From Moniliophthora roreri (taxonomy: Eukaryota > Basidiomycota > Agaricomycetes > Agaricales > Marasmiaceae): a stretch of 64,000 nt of DNA. The stretch lies in NCBI GenBank assembly GCA_001466705.2, contig LATX02000248.1:62001-126000 (forward strand), in the 5' to 3' direction. Shown one piece after another: positions 32,527 to 44,320 of this stretch. Numbering within the stretch: the first letter of the stretch is position 1; each line of letters opens with the position of its first letter. The notes under the pieces were generated by a model that was not told the DNA's origin, did no database searches, and saw only the letters and a program-made list of their open reading frames with translations. Position numbers and translations under genes: made by a program.

Positions 32527-33022
32527 CAAGTTATGCGATTTCGTTGATCAATCCTCGTGTATATAGCAAATGTGCCATCTCGTATGTATCTATGTTTATA
32601 CTATTACATTACACAGAATAGTCCCCGTACATGGTTTTCTGTATCCTTGGAAATCGTTCTAGATTGCAAGTTTGTTGCAGGAATGGGTAACGCCAGGATT
32701 CCGGGCCCAAGCAGTTTAGTGCTAGCAGGCGCAGTTATGCAACGCTGACAGAGCACCAAGGGTGTCTAAGCCTCTCGGTCAGACTCATGAGGTAGAGGGT
32801 GGTAGTCAATGACCGTTCTCCGTCAGATTGACGTTGACCGGTCAAGCTTCAAGCCGGTCAAGAGTTGCAGCTTATCGTGGTCGCGGAACTTGGACTCGTC
32901 CACGACTATTGTTCACTCTTTCTCTGTCCAATTCCAACACGTTACTGTGGCTCGCTGGGTTTAAATATCATAGTCTGTACTTTATTGCTGAAATCCAGTT
33001 TATTCTCTAATTTTCGTCCACG
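32527..33022. other. Intergenic between kinases B and C
   Basis: 3' flank of B, then the promoter of C. From about 32890 it resembles the flanks of the other copies (TCGTCCACGA, TCTCTGTCC), but the upstream frame is broken. Confidence 0.4.
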
Positions 33023-35731
33023 ATGTCTAGCTCACCAGAAATTCCTACGCCGCCGCCTCAGCAGACGACCCACACCAGTACGCACACGGAGAAGGAAAGC
33101 CCTCGAGTTGCACGTATCAGTCATCAGAAAGCGAGGGAGCAGGTCATTCAAGACCTTGGTCCCAGTATTCCAGAGGTATCATTTCAGTGGTTCAAGGCCG
33201 CTGTGCTGCCAGACGTAGAGGACACAAAGCTCGCCGAAGTATATGATGCACTCAAGAAGGATCAGGAGCTGTCAGATGAAGGGTGGACTGGGTTAGAATT
33301 TGAAAAGTTGAAGCGGAAGGGTGAGGGTGCGAAGAGCGGGGTTGGGCAGGCTGATAAAGGGCAGGGGACGCCAGCTCTCGACGCTGTGCAAGAAGAGCAG
33401 GCACAGGCGAAGTCTACAGCTCAGACCCCAACAGACGATTGCACGTTTTACAAACCGCTGACTGGGAAGTTCAACAAGGTTCTCGAGCGCACCAAGGAGG
33501 TTACTGGCAAATCTCCGCTCATCACGTTCTGCAGCACACCTACGAAAGTTTCCAAATCTGAGGGTGATAATGAAGGTTACAAGGCCGATATTAATGCGTT
33601 GCTTCTTACAACCATGGTTGTTGGAGACGAGGCAGGGAAAGCAAACCATGAATGCGACATTGTGGTGATAGGCGAACTCAAAAAACTCGTGAACGACAAA
33701 GTCCGTAATGATGTGAGTGATTCTACATTCTTCTTTTGGTATGTTATTCATTCAACTATACAGAACGTCTCCATGCTCGTCGACAAAGTTAACCATCTCA
33801 TGGGATCCGATCCTACTCGTCGATTTGCGTACGGCTTGACTATAGAACACACCGATACAAGATTCTGGTTCTTCTCAAGATCTCATATCTTTGTAACGGA
33901 AAAGCTCGACTTGCAAAAGGTAGGAATGATTATCGTCCGTAACTCTCTCTCTAATATGAACTTTTCCATAGAACATCAAAGATGTAATCTATTTTGTTAT
34001 GGCCCTTGGATCCGCGACCTGCAATGCAGAGCTAGGCTTTGATCCCACAGTTCGGAGAGTTCAGGAGTCGCTAGGCCGTAATGGCAAGCCCGAAACGCGA
34101 TACCGGTTCAAAGTTAATGGATACGAATACGAAACCGTTGAACCTATCAGCGTCTACAAAGCCAAGTTTCTGTTGGGCCGCGCCAATCGTGTGTTTAGGG
34201 TCCGTCGCGTCGAGAACGGGGTACTGGTCGGCCCTACGTTGGTCCTAAAGGACTTGTGGCCTCCCGAAGGGGCGAAAACGGAGGTCGAGGTCCAACAGGA
34301 TATCAAAGACAATATCAACAAGGTCCACATTGTCGAAGGTCTCGACCCTGCCGACTTTGAGAAGTACTTCGTCACCATTGAACATTGCGAAATCGTAAAG
34401 GTTCCTTCGATGACCGAGTCGTGCAACTCCGACGACAACTCCACGAACTTTCTTCGAGGGAACGTCTTGCCTAGCGCTAAGAAGCATTTCTGCCTGAAGT
34501 TCTCCACATCGGACTACAAGCGTCCTCCATCGCACGTAAGCGGCTCCCAGATGTCGACGCCAAAGAGTAGTGTCCTCTCTGGACACAGAGCTCAGACGCG
34601 AGAGATGCTCAGGCTTGCTCGAGAGCACTACGGCAACAAAGCCCATCATCGTATTTTGATGGAAGATGCTGGGAAACCGCTTGAAGATATCCGTGAGCTG
34701 CGAACAATACTGTTGTGTATTGGACAAGCCAGCACAGGTGAGTTCCAATCATTGTGAAACACGCGTCTTCTCATTGTTGATCAGGGCTATCGATTATGTT
34801 TTCTGCTGGGATGGTTCACAGAGACATCAGCACCGGTAATCTGCTGGTTTCCGAAGTCGATGGAGAGCTAAGATGCAAAATTACTGATCTCGAGTACGCC
34901 AAGAAGGTCGGTGAGAGTTCTCGGTCTCCGCAGGATGTTAAAACAGTGCGTATGACTTCAACTTCCAGTTACTTATCGACTGATGGGCTTGACTAGGGAA
35001 CACCCCTCTTCATGGCCTTAGAGATCGACACCGGATATTACCACTTCAAGCCGCAATTCCCTTCGAATGAAAACCAGATTGACGTTACTGTTGAGGATGC
35101 AATCGAGTCCGTGTTTGCCGATCTTGACCTTAAACGTCGTCCCCTTGAAAACATCGTTGCTGTGGACCACGTCCAATTCAACTTCCTCCACGATGTTGAA
35201 TCCTTGCTCTGGATTCTGATGTACTTCCTTCTCTTCATGCACCCAGAAGATGACCAAATCACGAAAGATGACGCTGACAGGCGTTTATACAAATTCGAGG
35301 GGTTATTCGTTAATTCTGGCATGACTACCGCTCGTCACATGTTTCTCCACGGAAACGCAAAGGTCGAAATGGAGATTGTCGAAACTGTTCCCGAACCATT
35401 CAAGATTCTCCTCGCATGTGTTATGTTCCTCGCCAAGCTGTTAAGGGGAGAATACGTTCGAGTCGAAGCTCTACCCGATTCCGCCTGTGACCCAAACTCC
35501 GCACAGCTATATACAAGGTTGCGGGCCTTTGTGGATCGGGTACTCATGAGTGAGAAAGCGGGTCGCCTTGGACGAATGGTAGAGCTTACCGCAAGGAACT
35601 CTGTGGTTCTGCAAGCCGATCAGGAGACTGTTCGTGCGCAGAGTTCCATTGGTGAGAAGCGAAGAGGCGAAGCAGTCACTGATGGCTTGTCTACGAAGGA
35701 AAGGCGGCCCAAGCGCAGTAGACAGGGTTGA
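33023..35731 (+). CDS. FunK1 fungal-type protein kinase, copy C
   Basis: Same five-exon plan as copy B. The N-terminus has a unique insertion after MSSSPE (IPTPPPQQTTHTSTHTEKES) before the shared VARISHQKAREQ. Exon 3 has TLVLKDLWPPEG, exon 4 GMVHRDISTGNLL with ITDLEYAKK, and exon 5 GTPLFMALEIDTGYYHF, NFLHDVESLLWILMYFL and the basic tail ending KRSRQG. Exons 2-4, and even the intron before exon 5, are close to copy B, but exon 5 is closer to copy D. The gene therefore looks like a mosaic of two paralogue lineages. All introns have GT-AG ends. No stops or frameshifts were noticed. Substrates unknown. Confidence 0.9.
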
Positions 35732-36273
35732 GAAGAAAATGCAGTTTTCACTGTCCGATTTCTGTCGTAAAAGAATGTTTATATATCGAGATCTCTACCA
35801 TCAAAATATACTTGCATTAGATGTTTTCTGACGCCCGAACCGACGTTGCTGATTGGCTGAGTTGATTTGAGAAGTTGGAAGAACGATCTGATACACGAGC
35901 ACTATAAGACTTGTTGAGAAATTTCTACACCCCGGGAAACAGTACTTGAGTGCAAAATTGCGTGGCGACGCCGTACTAGATCTTCAGGTAAAAATGTCCG
36001 GATACACCTCTCTGCACGAAAAAGACAACGGAGAAATCTGAACTTGACTGAGCACCGAGCGCGAGCATCAGCGCGGAGATTTCGGGACATGAACAAGTCG
36101 ATACTCGGCGGTCGCGCATGTTGTGCCTTATGCGGCAATTCCACCTTGACTCGTCCACGACCATTGTTCTTTCTCTCTGTCAAATTCCTACACGTTGCTG
36201 TGGCTCGCTGGGCTTAAATATCATGGTGTGTACTTTATCGTAGAATCAGTTCATCCTCTGATTTTCGTCCACG
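35732..36273. other. Intergenic between kinases C and D
   Basis: Contains the duplicated upstream block (CTGATACACGAGCACT near 35889). The upstream frame seen before A and B is degraded here by small deletions. Confidence 0.45.
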
Positions 36274-38919
36274 ATGTCTAGCTCACCGGCAGTTGAATCA
36301 GAAGTTGCACGTATCAGTCATCAGGAAGCGAGGGACCAAGTACTTGGTCCCAGTTTTCCCGAGGTATCATTTCAGTGGTTCAAAATCGCTGTGCTACCAG
36401 ACGTAGAGGACACAAAGCTCGCCGAAGTATACGATACACTCAAAAATGATCAGGAGCTGTCGGATGAAGGGTGGACTGGGTTGGAATTTGAGAAGTTGAA
36501 GCGGAAGGGTTACGGTAAGGGTACGCAGAGCGGTGTTGGTCACCCTGGTAAAAAGCAGAGCAGGCCAGCTCTCAACGCTGTACAGGAAGAGCAGGCACAG
36601 GGGAATTCTACGGGTCAAACCCCGACAGACGAGGACACGTTCTACAAACCGCTGGCTGGGAAATTCAACAAGGTCCTCGAGCGTACCGAGGAAGTGACTG
36701 GTAAATCTCCGCTCATCACGTTCTGCAGCACACCTACGAAAGCTTCCAAGTCTGAGGGCGATCATGGAGGCTACAAGGCTGATATTAATGCGCTGCTTCT
36801 GAAAACCACAGCTGTTGGAGACGAGGCAGGGAAGGCAAACCATGAATGCGACATTGTGATGACAGGCGAATTCAAAAAACTCGTGAACGACAAAGTCCGT
36901 AATGATGTGAGTGATTCTATATTTTTCTTTTGGTATGTTACTCATTCAACTATACAGAACGCCTCGAAGCTTGTCGGCAATGTTAACCACCTTATGGGGT
37001 CTGATCCTACTCGTCGATTTGCGTATGGTTTGACCATCGAGCACACCGATACAAGGCTCTGGTTCTTCTCAAGGTCTCATGTCTTTGTAACGGAAAAGCT
37101 CGACTTGCAAAAAGTAAGAATGATTGTTGTTCGTAATGAATTCTCTCTAATATGGAATTTCCTATAGAACATAAAAGACATAATCTATTTCGTTATGGCC
37201 CTTGGATCCGCGAGCTACAATGCAGAGCTCGGTTTTGATCACACAGTTCGGAGAGTCCAAGGACCGCCACGCCATGATGGCAAGCCTGAAACGCGATATC
37301 GGTTCAAGGTTAACGGGTACGAATACGAAACCGTGGAACCTATCAGTATCTACAAAGCCAAGTTTCTGTTGGGTCGCGCCAATCGTGTGTTCAAGGTCCA
37401 ACACATCGAGAACGGGGTGTTGGTCGGCCCTACGTTGGTCCTGAAGGACTTGTGGCTTCCCGAGGGGGCGAAAACGGAGCTCGAGATTCAACAGGGTATC
37501 AAAGACAACATCAACAAGGTTCACATTGTCGAGGGTCTCGACCCTGCCGATTTCGAGAAGCACTTCGTGGCCATCAAGCATTGTGAAATCGTGAAGGCTC
37601 CTTCGATGACCAAAGCGCTCGAGTTTGTTGAGGACAACTCCACGAACTTTCTTAGAGGGAAGGTCTTGCCCGGTGAGAAGAACTTCTGCCTCAAGCTCTC
37701 CACCTCCGACTACGAGCGTCCTCCGTTACACGTGAGCGGCCCCCAGATATCGACACCACAGGGTAGTCTCTTCTCCGAGCACAGAGCCCAGACCCGAGAG
37801 ATGCTCAGGCTCACTCGAGAGCACTACGGCAACAAAGCTCATCATCGTATCTTGATGGAAGATGCTGGGAAACCGCTTGAAGATATTCGTGACCTAAGAA
37901 TAGTACTGTTGTGTATTGGCCAGGCCACCACTGGTGAGTTTAAATTCTTGTAAGTTCTACATCTTCTTACGATTGATCAGGGCTTTCGATTATGTTTTCC
38001 GCCGGCGTGGTTCACAGGGACATCAGTACTGGCAATCTATTGATTTCGGAAGTAAATGGCGAACTCAAATGCAAAATCACTGACCTCGAGTACGCCAAGA
38101 AGGTTGGTGCGAGCTCTCAGGTTCCTCAAGATGCTAAAACCGTAAGTAATAATATAATGTTCATAGGCAGCTCACTGACCTGTTTTTTCCTAGGGCACGC
38201 CCTTCTTTATGGCCTTGGAGATCGAATCCGGATATTACCTCTTTAAACCACTACCACCCACAAAAGAAAACCCACAGCATAAAAGCTCTTTCCGGTCTGT
38301 TATTGCCGACCTTAACTCCAAGCGTCACGCTAGCACATCCGCTGCCACGGACCACGTCCGCTACAACTTCCTTCACGACGTCGAGTCCTTGTTCTGGATT
38401 CTGATGTATTTCCTTCTCTTCATGCATCCAGAAAACGACAAGATTACGGCTGACGATGCTCAGAAGCGTTTGCACAAATTTCACAAGATATTCGTTTACT
38501 CTACGGGCATTAATGGTGCGACCACTGCTCGTGCCGAGTTTCTCAAGGGAAATGCAACAGTAGAGATGGAGATTATTGAGACCGTCCCCGAGCCATTCAC
38601 TGCTGCTTTAGCATGTGCTGTCTTTCTTGCCACAGAGTTGAGGCAAGAATACGTTCGAATTGAGGCTCTACTCGGTTCGACCAACGACCCATATTCCGCA
38701 GAGCTGTACGCGAGTCTGCAAACCTACCTCGATGAAGCACTCACGAGTGAGGAGGCGGGTCGCCTTGGCCAAGTGGTAGAGCTCACCGCAAGGGCCTCCG
38801 CGCGTCTGCAAACCAATGAGACCGCTCGCGCAAAGAGTTCCATTGGTGAGAAGCGAAAAGGCGAAGCAATCGCTGGTGGTTTGTCGACGAAGGAAAGGAA
38901 GCGCAGCAGACAAGGTTGA
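36274..38919 (+). CDS. FunK1 fungal-type protein kinase, copy D
   Basis: Third tandem copy, the most diverged in exons 1-4. It starts MSSSPAVESEVARISHQ. Exon 3 begins after an AG near 37167 and contains FLLGRANRVFKVQHIENGVL and TLVLKDLWLPEG. Exon 4 has GVVHRDISTGNLLISEVNGE and ITDLEYAKK. Exon 5 has GTPFFMALEIESGYYLF, NFLHDVESLFWILMYFLL and a basic tail STKERKRSRQG. The stretch MTKALEFVEDNSTNF replaces MTESCDSDDNSTNF of the other copies. The intact HRD motif and candidate ATP Lys suggest a working kinase. It is followed by methyltransferase 2 in convergent orientation. Confidence 0.9.
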
Positions 38920-39233
38920 GAAGGAGATGCGGTTTTCGCTGTTCAATTTCTGTCGTAGAAGAAATGTATATAGCTTGCAAATGTCTCATAAGTACGATGT
39001 ATCAGAATTTCCCAAATATTCCATCCGCATGGAACGAATCAGGACAATAACAGCAAGAATTGCAGACATAGAAGTAACGTTCCTTTAATAGATAAATCTG
39101 CTAATCCGAAATTACAGCGATAGTTCTCTGCATTACTAGCTGTAGGGTATATTTACTTCTGGACCTATGAATGTGACGTTTTGCCACTGCCGTCTCATGG
39201 TTTTTGGACTGAGTGAAAGGCATGTTGAAGCCC
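38920..39233. other. Intergenic between convergent genes
   Basis: 3' space of kinase D and methyltransferase 2. No feature seen. Confidence 0.4.
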
Positions 39234-41054
39234 TTACACTGCGACAAATTCCACCAAATCCATTTCTCCGGCTGGATACAGCCCCCTAAACTTCAAACCA
39301 AACGGTTCGCTATAAATTTCCACATCAGAAACACTGCTTTCGCGTACAAGTTGGAGAACTGGACGTGCCATAATGTCGTAAGCTCCTCCAAAGTTCTCTC
39401 CTTTGCATTGAACATCTTCATCATTCTGATATCGGCTTCGTACGTTCTCGCAGCCGAGGCTCCCCAGTTTGGTAACAGAGGTTCAGGAGCGCGTTCCTCT
39501 GCACGTTGGGCAAAGCGCGCAGGGCTGTGGATTGCAATTTCATCTGATGGGTGGGTAGTCGGCATCGCATTCTACAGCAGTCAGGAATGATATACGCACG
39601 AATGACGAGTCTTGCCCCAGGTTTCATAGCCTTCCTTACGTTTTGTAGGATCACACGGCATTCAGCGTCGGGCCAGTCATGTCTTTTCTTGCAGTGTTAG
39701 AAGTAGAGTTCGTGAAGCTGAAGCTGCAGACGTACAGAATACTCTTCATCTAGAAGACATCATGAATATCAGTTTACCAGCACGCAGAAGTGGGCAGTAC
39801 TTACATAGTAGACATCACATCCCGCCACAGCAACGTTCTCAAGGAAGTTGAATGGCACGAATTCCACCCTCTTATCCGCGAGAGCTTGAGGGTGTTCTTT
39901 GGCCCAGTACTAGACGATGAGAATCATTCAGTCAAGCATTCATTACCCCGAGGAACTAACATACCTCTTTGGCCTGCTCAATCACCTCAGCTTGATCCTG
40001 GAGTACAACCTTGAATTGTGGGTGCTTCTTCAACAACCTCATCGTGACATGGCCATTTCCACCCGCTATATCGCATATCGTGCACTCTCCAGAGAATTCT
40101 CCCCACGGGTATGACTTGGCAAGGAATCCTTTGCCGTATACATCGCCCAATGCCACCATAGCGCGGTTGAAGCGCTTGTCAAGCCATCAGATTGCCGTGA
40201 AAACGTAGGCAGACATAAAATCTTACCTCTCCCTTGTCCTTGTTTTCAGGCAAGTTGTACCAATCAAAGAGTGGGACTCCATAAGCTCGTTGAAGGGGTG
40301 TTTCGTTAGGCACGCGTGGCTCGGTCGTGTATGTTTCGTACAAGTATGCAGTCGCCCGCATACCTTCATCCGTTCTAATGGCGTGTTAGCGCTGAGCCCT
40401 AGGCGAGGAAACCAAAAGACGTACTGTAGGCCCACGATATCACACATTGGGTACTTGGATATAAACTTGGCACTCAATCGATTGTTGACGTATACGTTAG
40501 GTTTCACTTTGGGTTACGTCCCGTAAGCATCGCAAGTATTTCAATTGAAAGGATTGAGAACCGCACCTTCACGGAAGACGTGCCTGGAAGCCAGTAATCT
40601 CATCAATCTTCCCAATTTGTCTGCATCCTTGAACCCGGATGCTTCCGCCAGCTGATCCACATGTAAACCCTCTGGTTTATCGACAAGAAGGTCGGCAATC
40701 CGAGCTTGTGTTACTACGAGGAGAGCGGAAGGTTCAGCGTGTCCGTTGGCTTTCTGTTCGCATAGTTAGTAACCCGATGAATAACAAGGAATCAGGGATA
40801 CTTGCATTGTAGATCAGCCCAGAGGGACTGGAGACAGTGCAAACTAACTGCGTGCAAGCAGCTTCAATTATTTTGATCGCTCGTACGAGCCGCTCTGGGA
40901 CATCTTCGACGGCCCCGTCAAAAGGTCCAGGCTCGAGGGAGTCAAGGGAGGGGACAGTTTGCCCAACGGATGCGTAAACGGAAATGATATCGTGGACAGA
41001 GGTGGTGATGAGGTTGGTCAAGGAGTGGAGTTGAGCGTTGACGTTTGTGGCCAT
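39234..41054 (-). CDS. SAM-dependent O-methyltransferase 2
   Basis: Paralogue of 26407-28083, on the minus strand from ATG 41054 (MATNVNAQLHSLTNLITTS). Exon 1 includes IIEAACTQLVCTVSSPSGL; the next exon reads ARIADLLVDKPEGLHVDQLA, then LGRLMRLLASRHVFREG. Further exons hold NNRLSAKFISKYPMCDIVGL, PLQRAYGVPLFDWYNLPEN, SAM motif CTICDIAGGNGHVTMRLL, then QFKVVLQDQAEVIEQAKE. Later exons include NWGASAARTYEADIRMMKMF and KERTLEELTTL. The last exon appears to read FGLKFRGLYPAGEMDLVEF, ending VAV with TAA at 39234-39236. The junction just before that last part (about 39360) needs a frame change without a strong splice pair, so a small frameshift is possible. Substrate unknown. Confidence 0.8.
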
Positions 41055-42547
41055 TGTCGTTGTTGGGATATCCCTTGAGGAGGCAGGTCCTTATATGTTC
41101 TAGTTATCAATTCATGATATGAATCCGCGGTGTCAGTTTTCAGAATCAATACGTGTTTGTAGCAGGGAGAGATAGTCTGTTATGTCCCTTAGAAAAGACC
41201 CACCCGGAGCCGGACAGGGGTTCGTCTCTGTGTAGTAGGGCCTATGTGGGGAATGATGGTGTTGAAATTGCCTGTTAGCATCTGTATAATTTTAGACAAG
41301 TCGGCCGCATAATATCCGAGGCGCTACGCCACAGACAACAAACAGCGGGAGTACGTAGCTCCCTTCTGCTACTACGGATAAGTGAGTTGGGTACGTAGCG
41401 TCGAGTAATTGGATCCGTACCTTCTGTAGCCCTCTGCCGGTAAGATACTATTTCCTAGTAAATAGAATCAAATCCTGAGCGAAAGAGTTCTGGATTCCGC
41501 AATCAACCTCCGCAAGTCACTATACCTCGACCGCCACAAGTACCTGCGATCACAAGATTGTCCCTGCCGAGACGAATGTCGAGGGTATCTATGTGATTCA
41601 GAATTCATTTATTCTGGATCCCATGAATAGTGACCGACATACCGTCGTGATGTTGACAATAGTGCACTTGTCAAAGTCCGAAACAATTCAGTTCCATACG
41701 TCGACCCTAGCCGCCTGGACCCCTCGTGTATGAAGCTATCTCTTTTCAGATGGTTTTGATAGAATTTTGTCTAGATGAACGCGCTCACGGGACGGCCAGC
41801 ACGGAACTAGATCAATAGAGTCCTTTTCTAGTGCAGTAGGGGTTTCACCTTCACGTAGTGATACAGATCCCAGCGTTGAGTGATGGGATCGGTGGAGTCG
41901 ATGAAATCGGAAAGATTAAATTTAGCATTCGAGCGATAATTCAATAGTTCAACCAATCAATTTACTTGGTAATACTCCTCTATCCTAACTTGTACTTCCA
42001 CGAATACATGGTTCTATGCGCCCAGTCAGTTACAATGAATCGTCATCTTATGGTCTCAATACATACCTCTTCGTCGTACACTGCTCACGGGCATATCTGC
42101 TTTGATGCTCTACAAGCTCACAATATACCCAAATCCACCTTCTGCTAGTCAAACACCGGCGGAATAAAGATTAGCACTTCTCTTCTCCACTGTTAGATGT
42201 GGGTCCATTCACACGACAACATGAGGATAAAAAATCTTCGTAGTATCTGAATTGCTGCCAGCGGTGAACGTGTTCGGTTCGTGCTTTTCCCACCTACACA
42301 TCCCAAACTTGAACCTGCTTCGAGTATCAGCTAGGGAGGTCAGACGTCAGACGTCAGACGCGGTTCAAGTAGAAGTTTCAACATACTCTTCTTTTGTTCA
42401 GGAGATAATACCGGCATCTTTCCTACCTCATCTTCGAACAGTTTCCTAGTTTGCACTGCCATGACGGAAGACGTCTTCCTCGAATGACATGGATCTGTAT
42501 CTGTGAGATCTCGCCATGCAGTATGTGGAGTGGGGAAAAAACTAAAT
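41055..42547. other. Gene-poor region with a degraded gene fragment
   Basis: 41913-42090 partly repeats the sequence around the 3' end of the next gene (42536-42715): shared blocks AAATTTAG, ATTCGAGCGA, CTTGTACTTC and CATACCTCTTC. It looks like a decayed partial duplicate of that gene. The rest shows no gene. Confidence 0.45.
42339..42359. repeat. Short tandem repeat, 7 bp x 3
   Basis: GTCAGAC occurs three times back to back in the 3' flank of the fucosyltransferase-like gene. Probably a simple repeat. Confidence 0.8.
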
Positions 42548-44320
42548 TTAGTATTCGAGCGACGGCTCAACCAAAATACTCGACGACACTCCTATCCCTA
42601 CTTGGACTTGTACTTCTCGCATCAACAATCTGCTTCGTGAAAGAGCTATGTAGTAACCGTCGTCAGCAAAAAGTACCATTGCATCGCATCGCTTATCCAC
42701 ATACCTCTTCCTCGCACATCCCTTCTTGCCACTAACGAATACCTCCGCTCTCATACCCACCACCTTGTCCAGAATCCCTAAAACGCCCGGATCCCGCAAT
42801 ACATCTTGACTTAATTCGACGGCAAAGTTGGCAGGATCAATCCATCTCATCTCCGTTGTCAAATCTGTCAGATTCCATCCATCCAATACTCCACCGGGAC
42901 AAAAAGCTTCTTTCAAGATCTGTATGGCTTGATCGTGTTCAGAAAAGATTCGTTTAAAAGTGTTGGACTTGAGCTGGTGTCCTTTTCCTTGTCCTTGTTC
43001 TTCCGTTTCTTGTACCTGGCAATCGAGTAGATTGGCTGTGGTGTAGGAATAGTCGCTCGCGAACCATACTCTTCTCCGAGTATCCGATTCGTGAAGCAGG
43101 CTGTCAAGTAGGTCAACGAGTGTGTCTGCGCATCCGGGTAGATTCGCCGGAGGAACCGACTCCATGCGCCAGTGGACCATGATATAACCATCACCTGCAA
43201 GTTGCTCAGCGAGTTGAACGAGTAAAGGAGAATAGTTGACTATTGGAGCCAAAGTCGAGGAAGGGAAGATGGGGAAACGAAGGTCATGGTCGAGTAAGAG
43301 GACATCCGCTTCTTGTCGCTGGAGAACTTCAACGAGAGCGTCACCAATTGGTTGAGCACCGTCACTCGTATCCTTGGGATAAATGATAACTGGCGTCATA
43401 GTTGGTAAACCCGTATCCACTTTGGAGGCTAGGCATCCCGGTAAATTCGGCTTTTGCGTGCCGTCCATTGCAACCATGAGCCCCTTGTACTCTTCCCAAG
43501 CCAACTCGACCTCCATCTGCTTTCTTTTCAATTTGTTCTTCAGATACACCATTTGTGTCCCTTTTCTCTTGAAAGCCACTTCACTAATCTTGACTCCAAA
43601 CCCTTCCGCCGAGTCCAGGTCGTAGTATACCCCAAAATCCCATTTGTTACAAATCCCCACCCTACTTTTTCCAACGTTCGGGAGGACAAGTGTACGATTG
43701 AGAGCCTGCGCGAGTATATAAAGCTGAGAGAGATGAATACGAGCTTTGGATTCTTGTTCGGCGATTCTAATAGGAATGAGGTATCTCGCCATTGTGTCGG
43801 AGCTAGTAGCCCAAGTCGAAAACGACAAAGATGAAGATTCGGGGATACGTGTGATGATGGGTGGCCATGAAGATTTAGCTTTTCTTCCTGAATGTGGCTT
43901 TGGCGGGTCGAGACGGTCGAGAATGGAGCGGTCGATGACTGGAATGGGGATCTGATTCGGCTGTTGCGATAGTTGTTCTATGAATGCCAACGAGTCCAAC
44001 GAAACCTGCCCAAGAGCGGCATTCACACCCAATTTTGAAGATATTGGCGTTCGTCCATGGAATGACCAGAGGAAAAAGAGAAAGGCGAGGATAGCGAGGC
44101 TGAATATGATGCTAAGTGAGACCTTGATTCTGGTTCTGGTCAAGGTCGCGACACCGACTGGAATTCGCAAATGGGGTTTGGGGGATGAAGGAAACTCTTG
44201 GTTTTGATCTTGCTTTACTGGTGTTGGTATAGGGTAACGAGCGCGAAGCTCTCCGGACTGGGAGGTTGGTAATGACATGACTGGCGAAGTCAAGAGCAAG
44301 CCGCAAGAGCTCATGGACAA
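42548..44320 (-). CDS. O-fucosyltransferase-like type II membrane protein
   Basis: A single uninterrupted frame of 590 residues, notable in this intron-rich neighbourhood. Residues about 67-87 (VSLSIIFSLAILAFLFFLW) form one membrane helix after a polar N-terminus, the layout of a Golgi type II glycosyltransferase. The lumenal part has ESKARIHLSQLYILAQALN followed by RTLVLPNVG, resembling the L-N-R-T-L-V-L-P block of GDP-fucose O-fucosyltransferases, and YIMVHWRMES, resembling their H-x-R motif. C-terminal features are WNLTDLTTEMRW and a Cys-rich KKGCARKRYVDKRCDA. The start could be 44320, 44311 or 44278. The fold-level assignment is moderately sure; donor and acceptor are not known. No retention signal other than the anchor was noted. 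Confidence 0.6.
   Translation of the reverse strand: MSMSSCGLLLTSPVMSLPTSQSGELRARYPIPTPVKQDQNQEFPSSPKPHLRIPVGVATLTRTRIKVSLSIIFSLAILAFLFFLWSFHGRTPISSKLGVNAALGQVSLDSLAFIEQLSQQPNQIPIPVIDRSILDRLDPPKPHSGRKAKSSWPPIITRIPESSSLSFSTWATSSDTMARYLIPIRIAEQESKARIHLSQLYILAQALNRTLVLPNVGKSRVGICNKWDFGVYYDLDSAEGFGVKISEVAFKRKGTQMVYLKNKLKRKQMEVELAWEEYKGLMVAMDGTQKPNLPGCLASKVDTGLPTMTPVIIYPKDTSDGAQPIGDALVEVLQRQEADVLLLDHDLRFPIFPSSTLAPIVNYSPLLVQLAEQLAGDGYIMVHWRMESVPPANLPGCADTLVDLLDSLLHESDTRRRVWFASDYSYTTANLLDCQVQETEEQGQGKGHQLKSNTFKRIFSEHDQAIQILKEAFCPGGVLDGWNLTDLTTEMRWIDPANFAVELSQDVLRDPGVLGILDKVVGMRAEVFVSGKKGCARKRYVDKRCDAMVLFADDGYYIALSRSRLLMREVQVQVGIGVSSSILVEPSLEY

Noticed and set aside
34245..34748. 167-codon frame antisense to kinase C
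   Set aside because: Mirror of a conserved coding exon; the same antisense frames appear in the other kinase copies because the exon is conserved.
26407..41054. A psilocybin-like secondary metabolite cluster (methyltransferase + kinase + transporter)
   Set aside because: The kinases are FunK1 type, not the hydroxytryptamine kinase type, the methyltransferases have the COMT-like fold, and no decarboxylase or P450 is present; the MFS gene at 1942 is a sugar porter.
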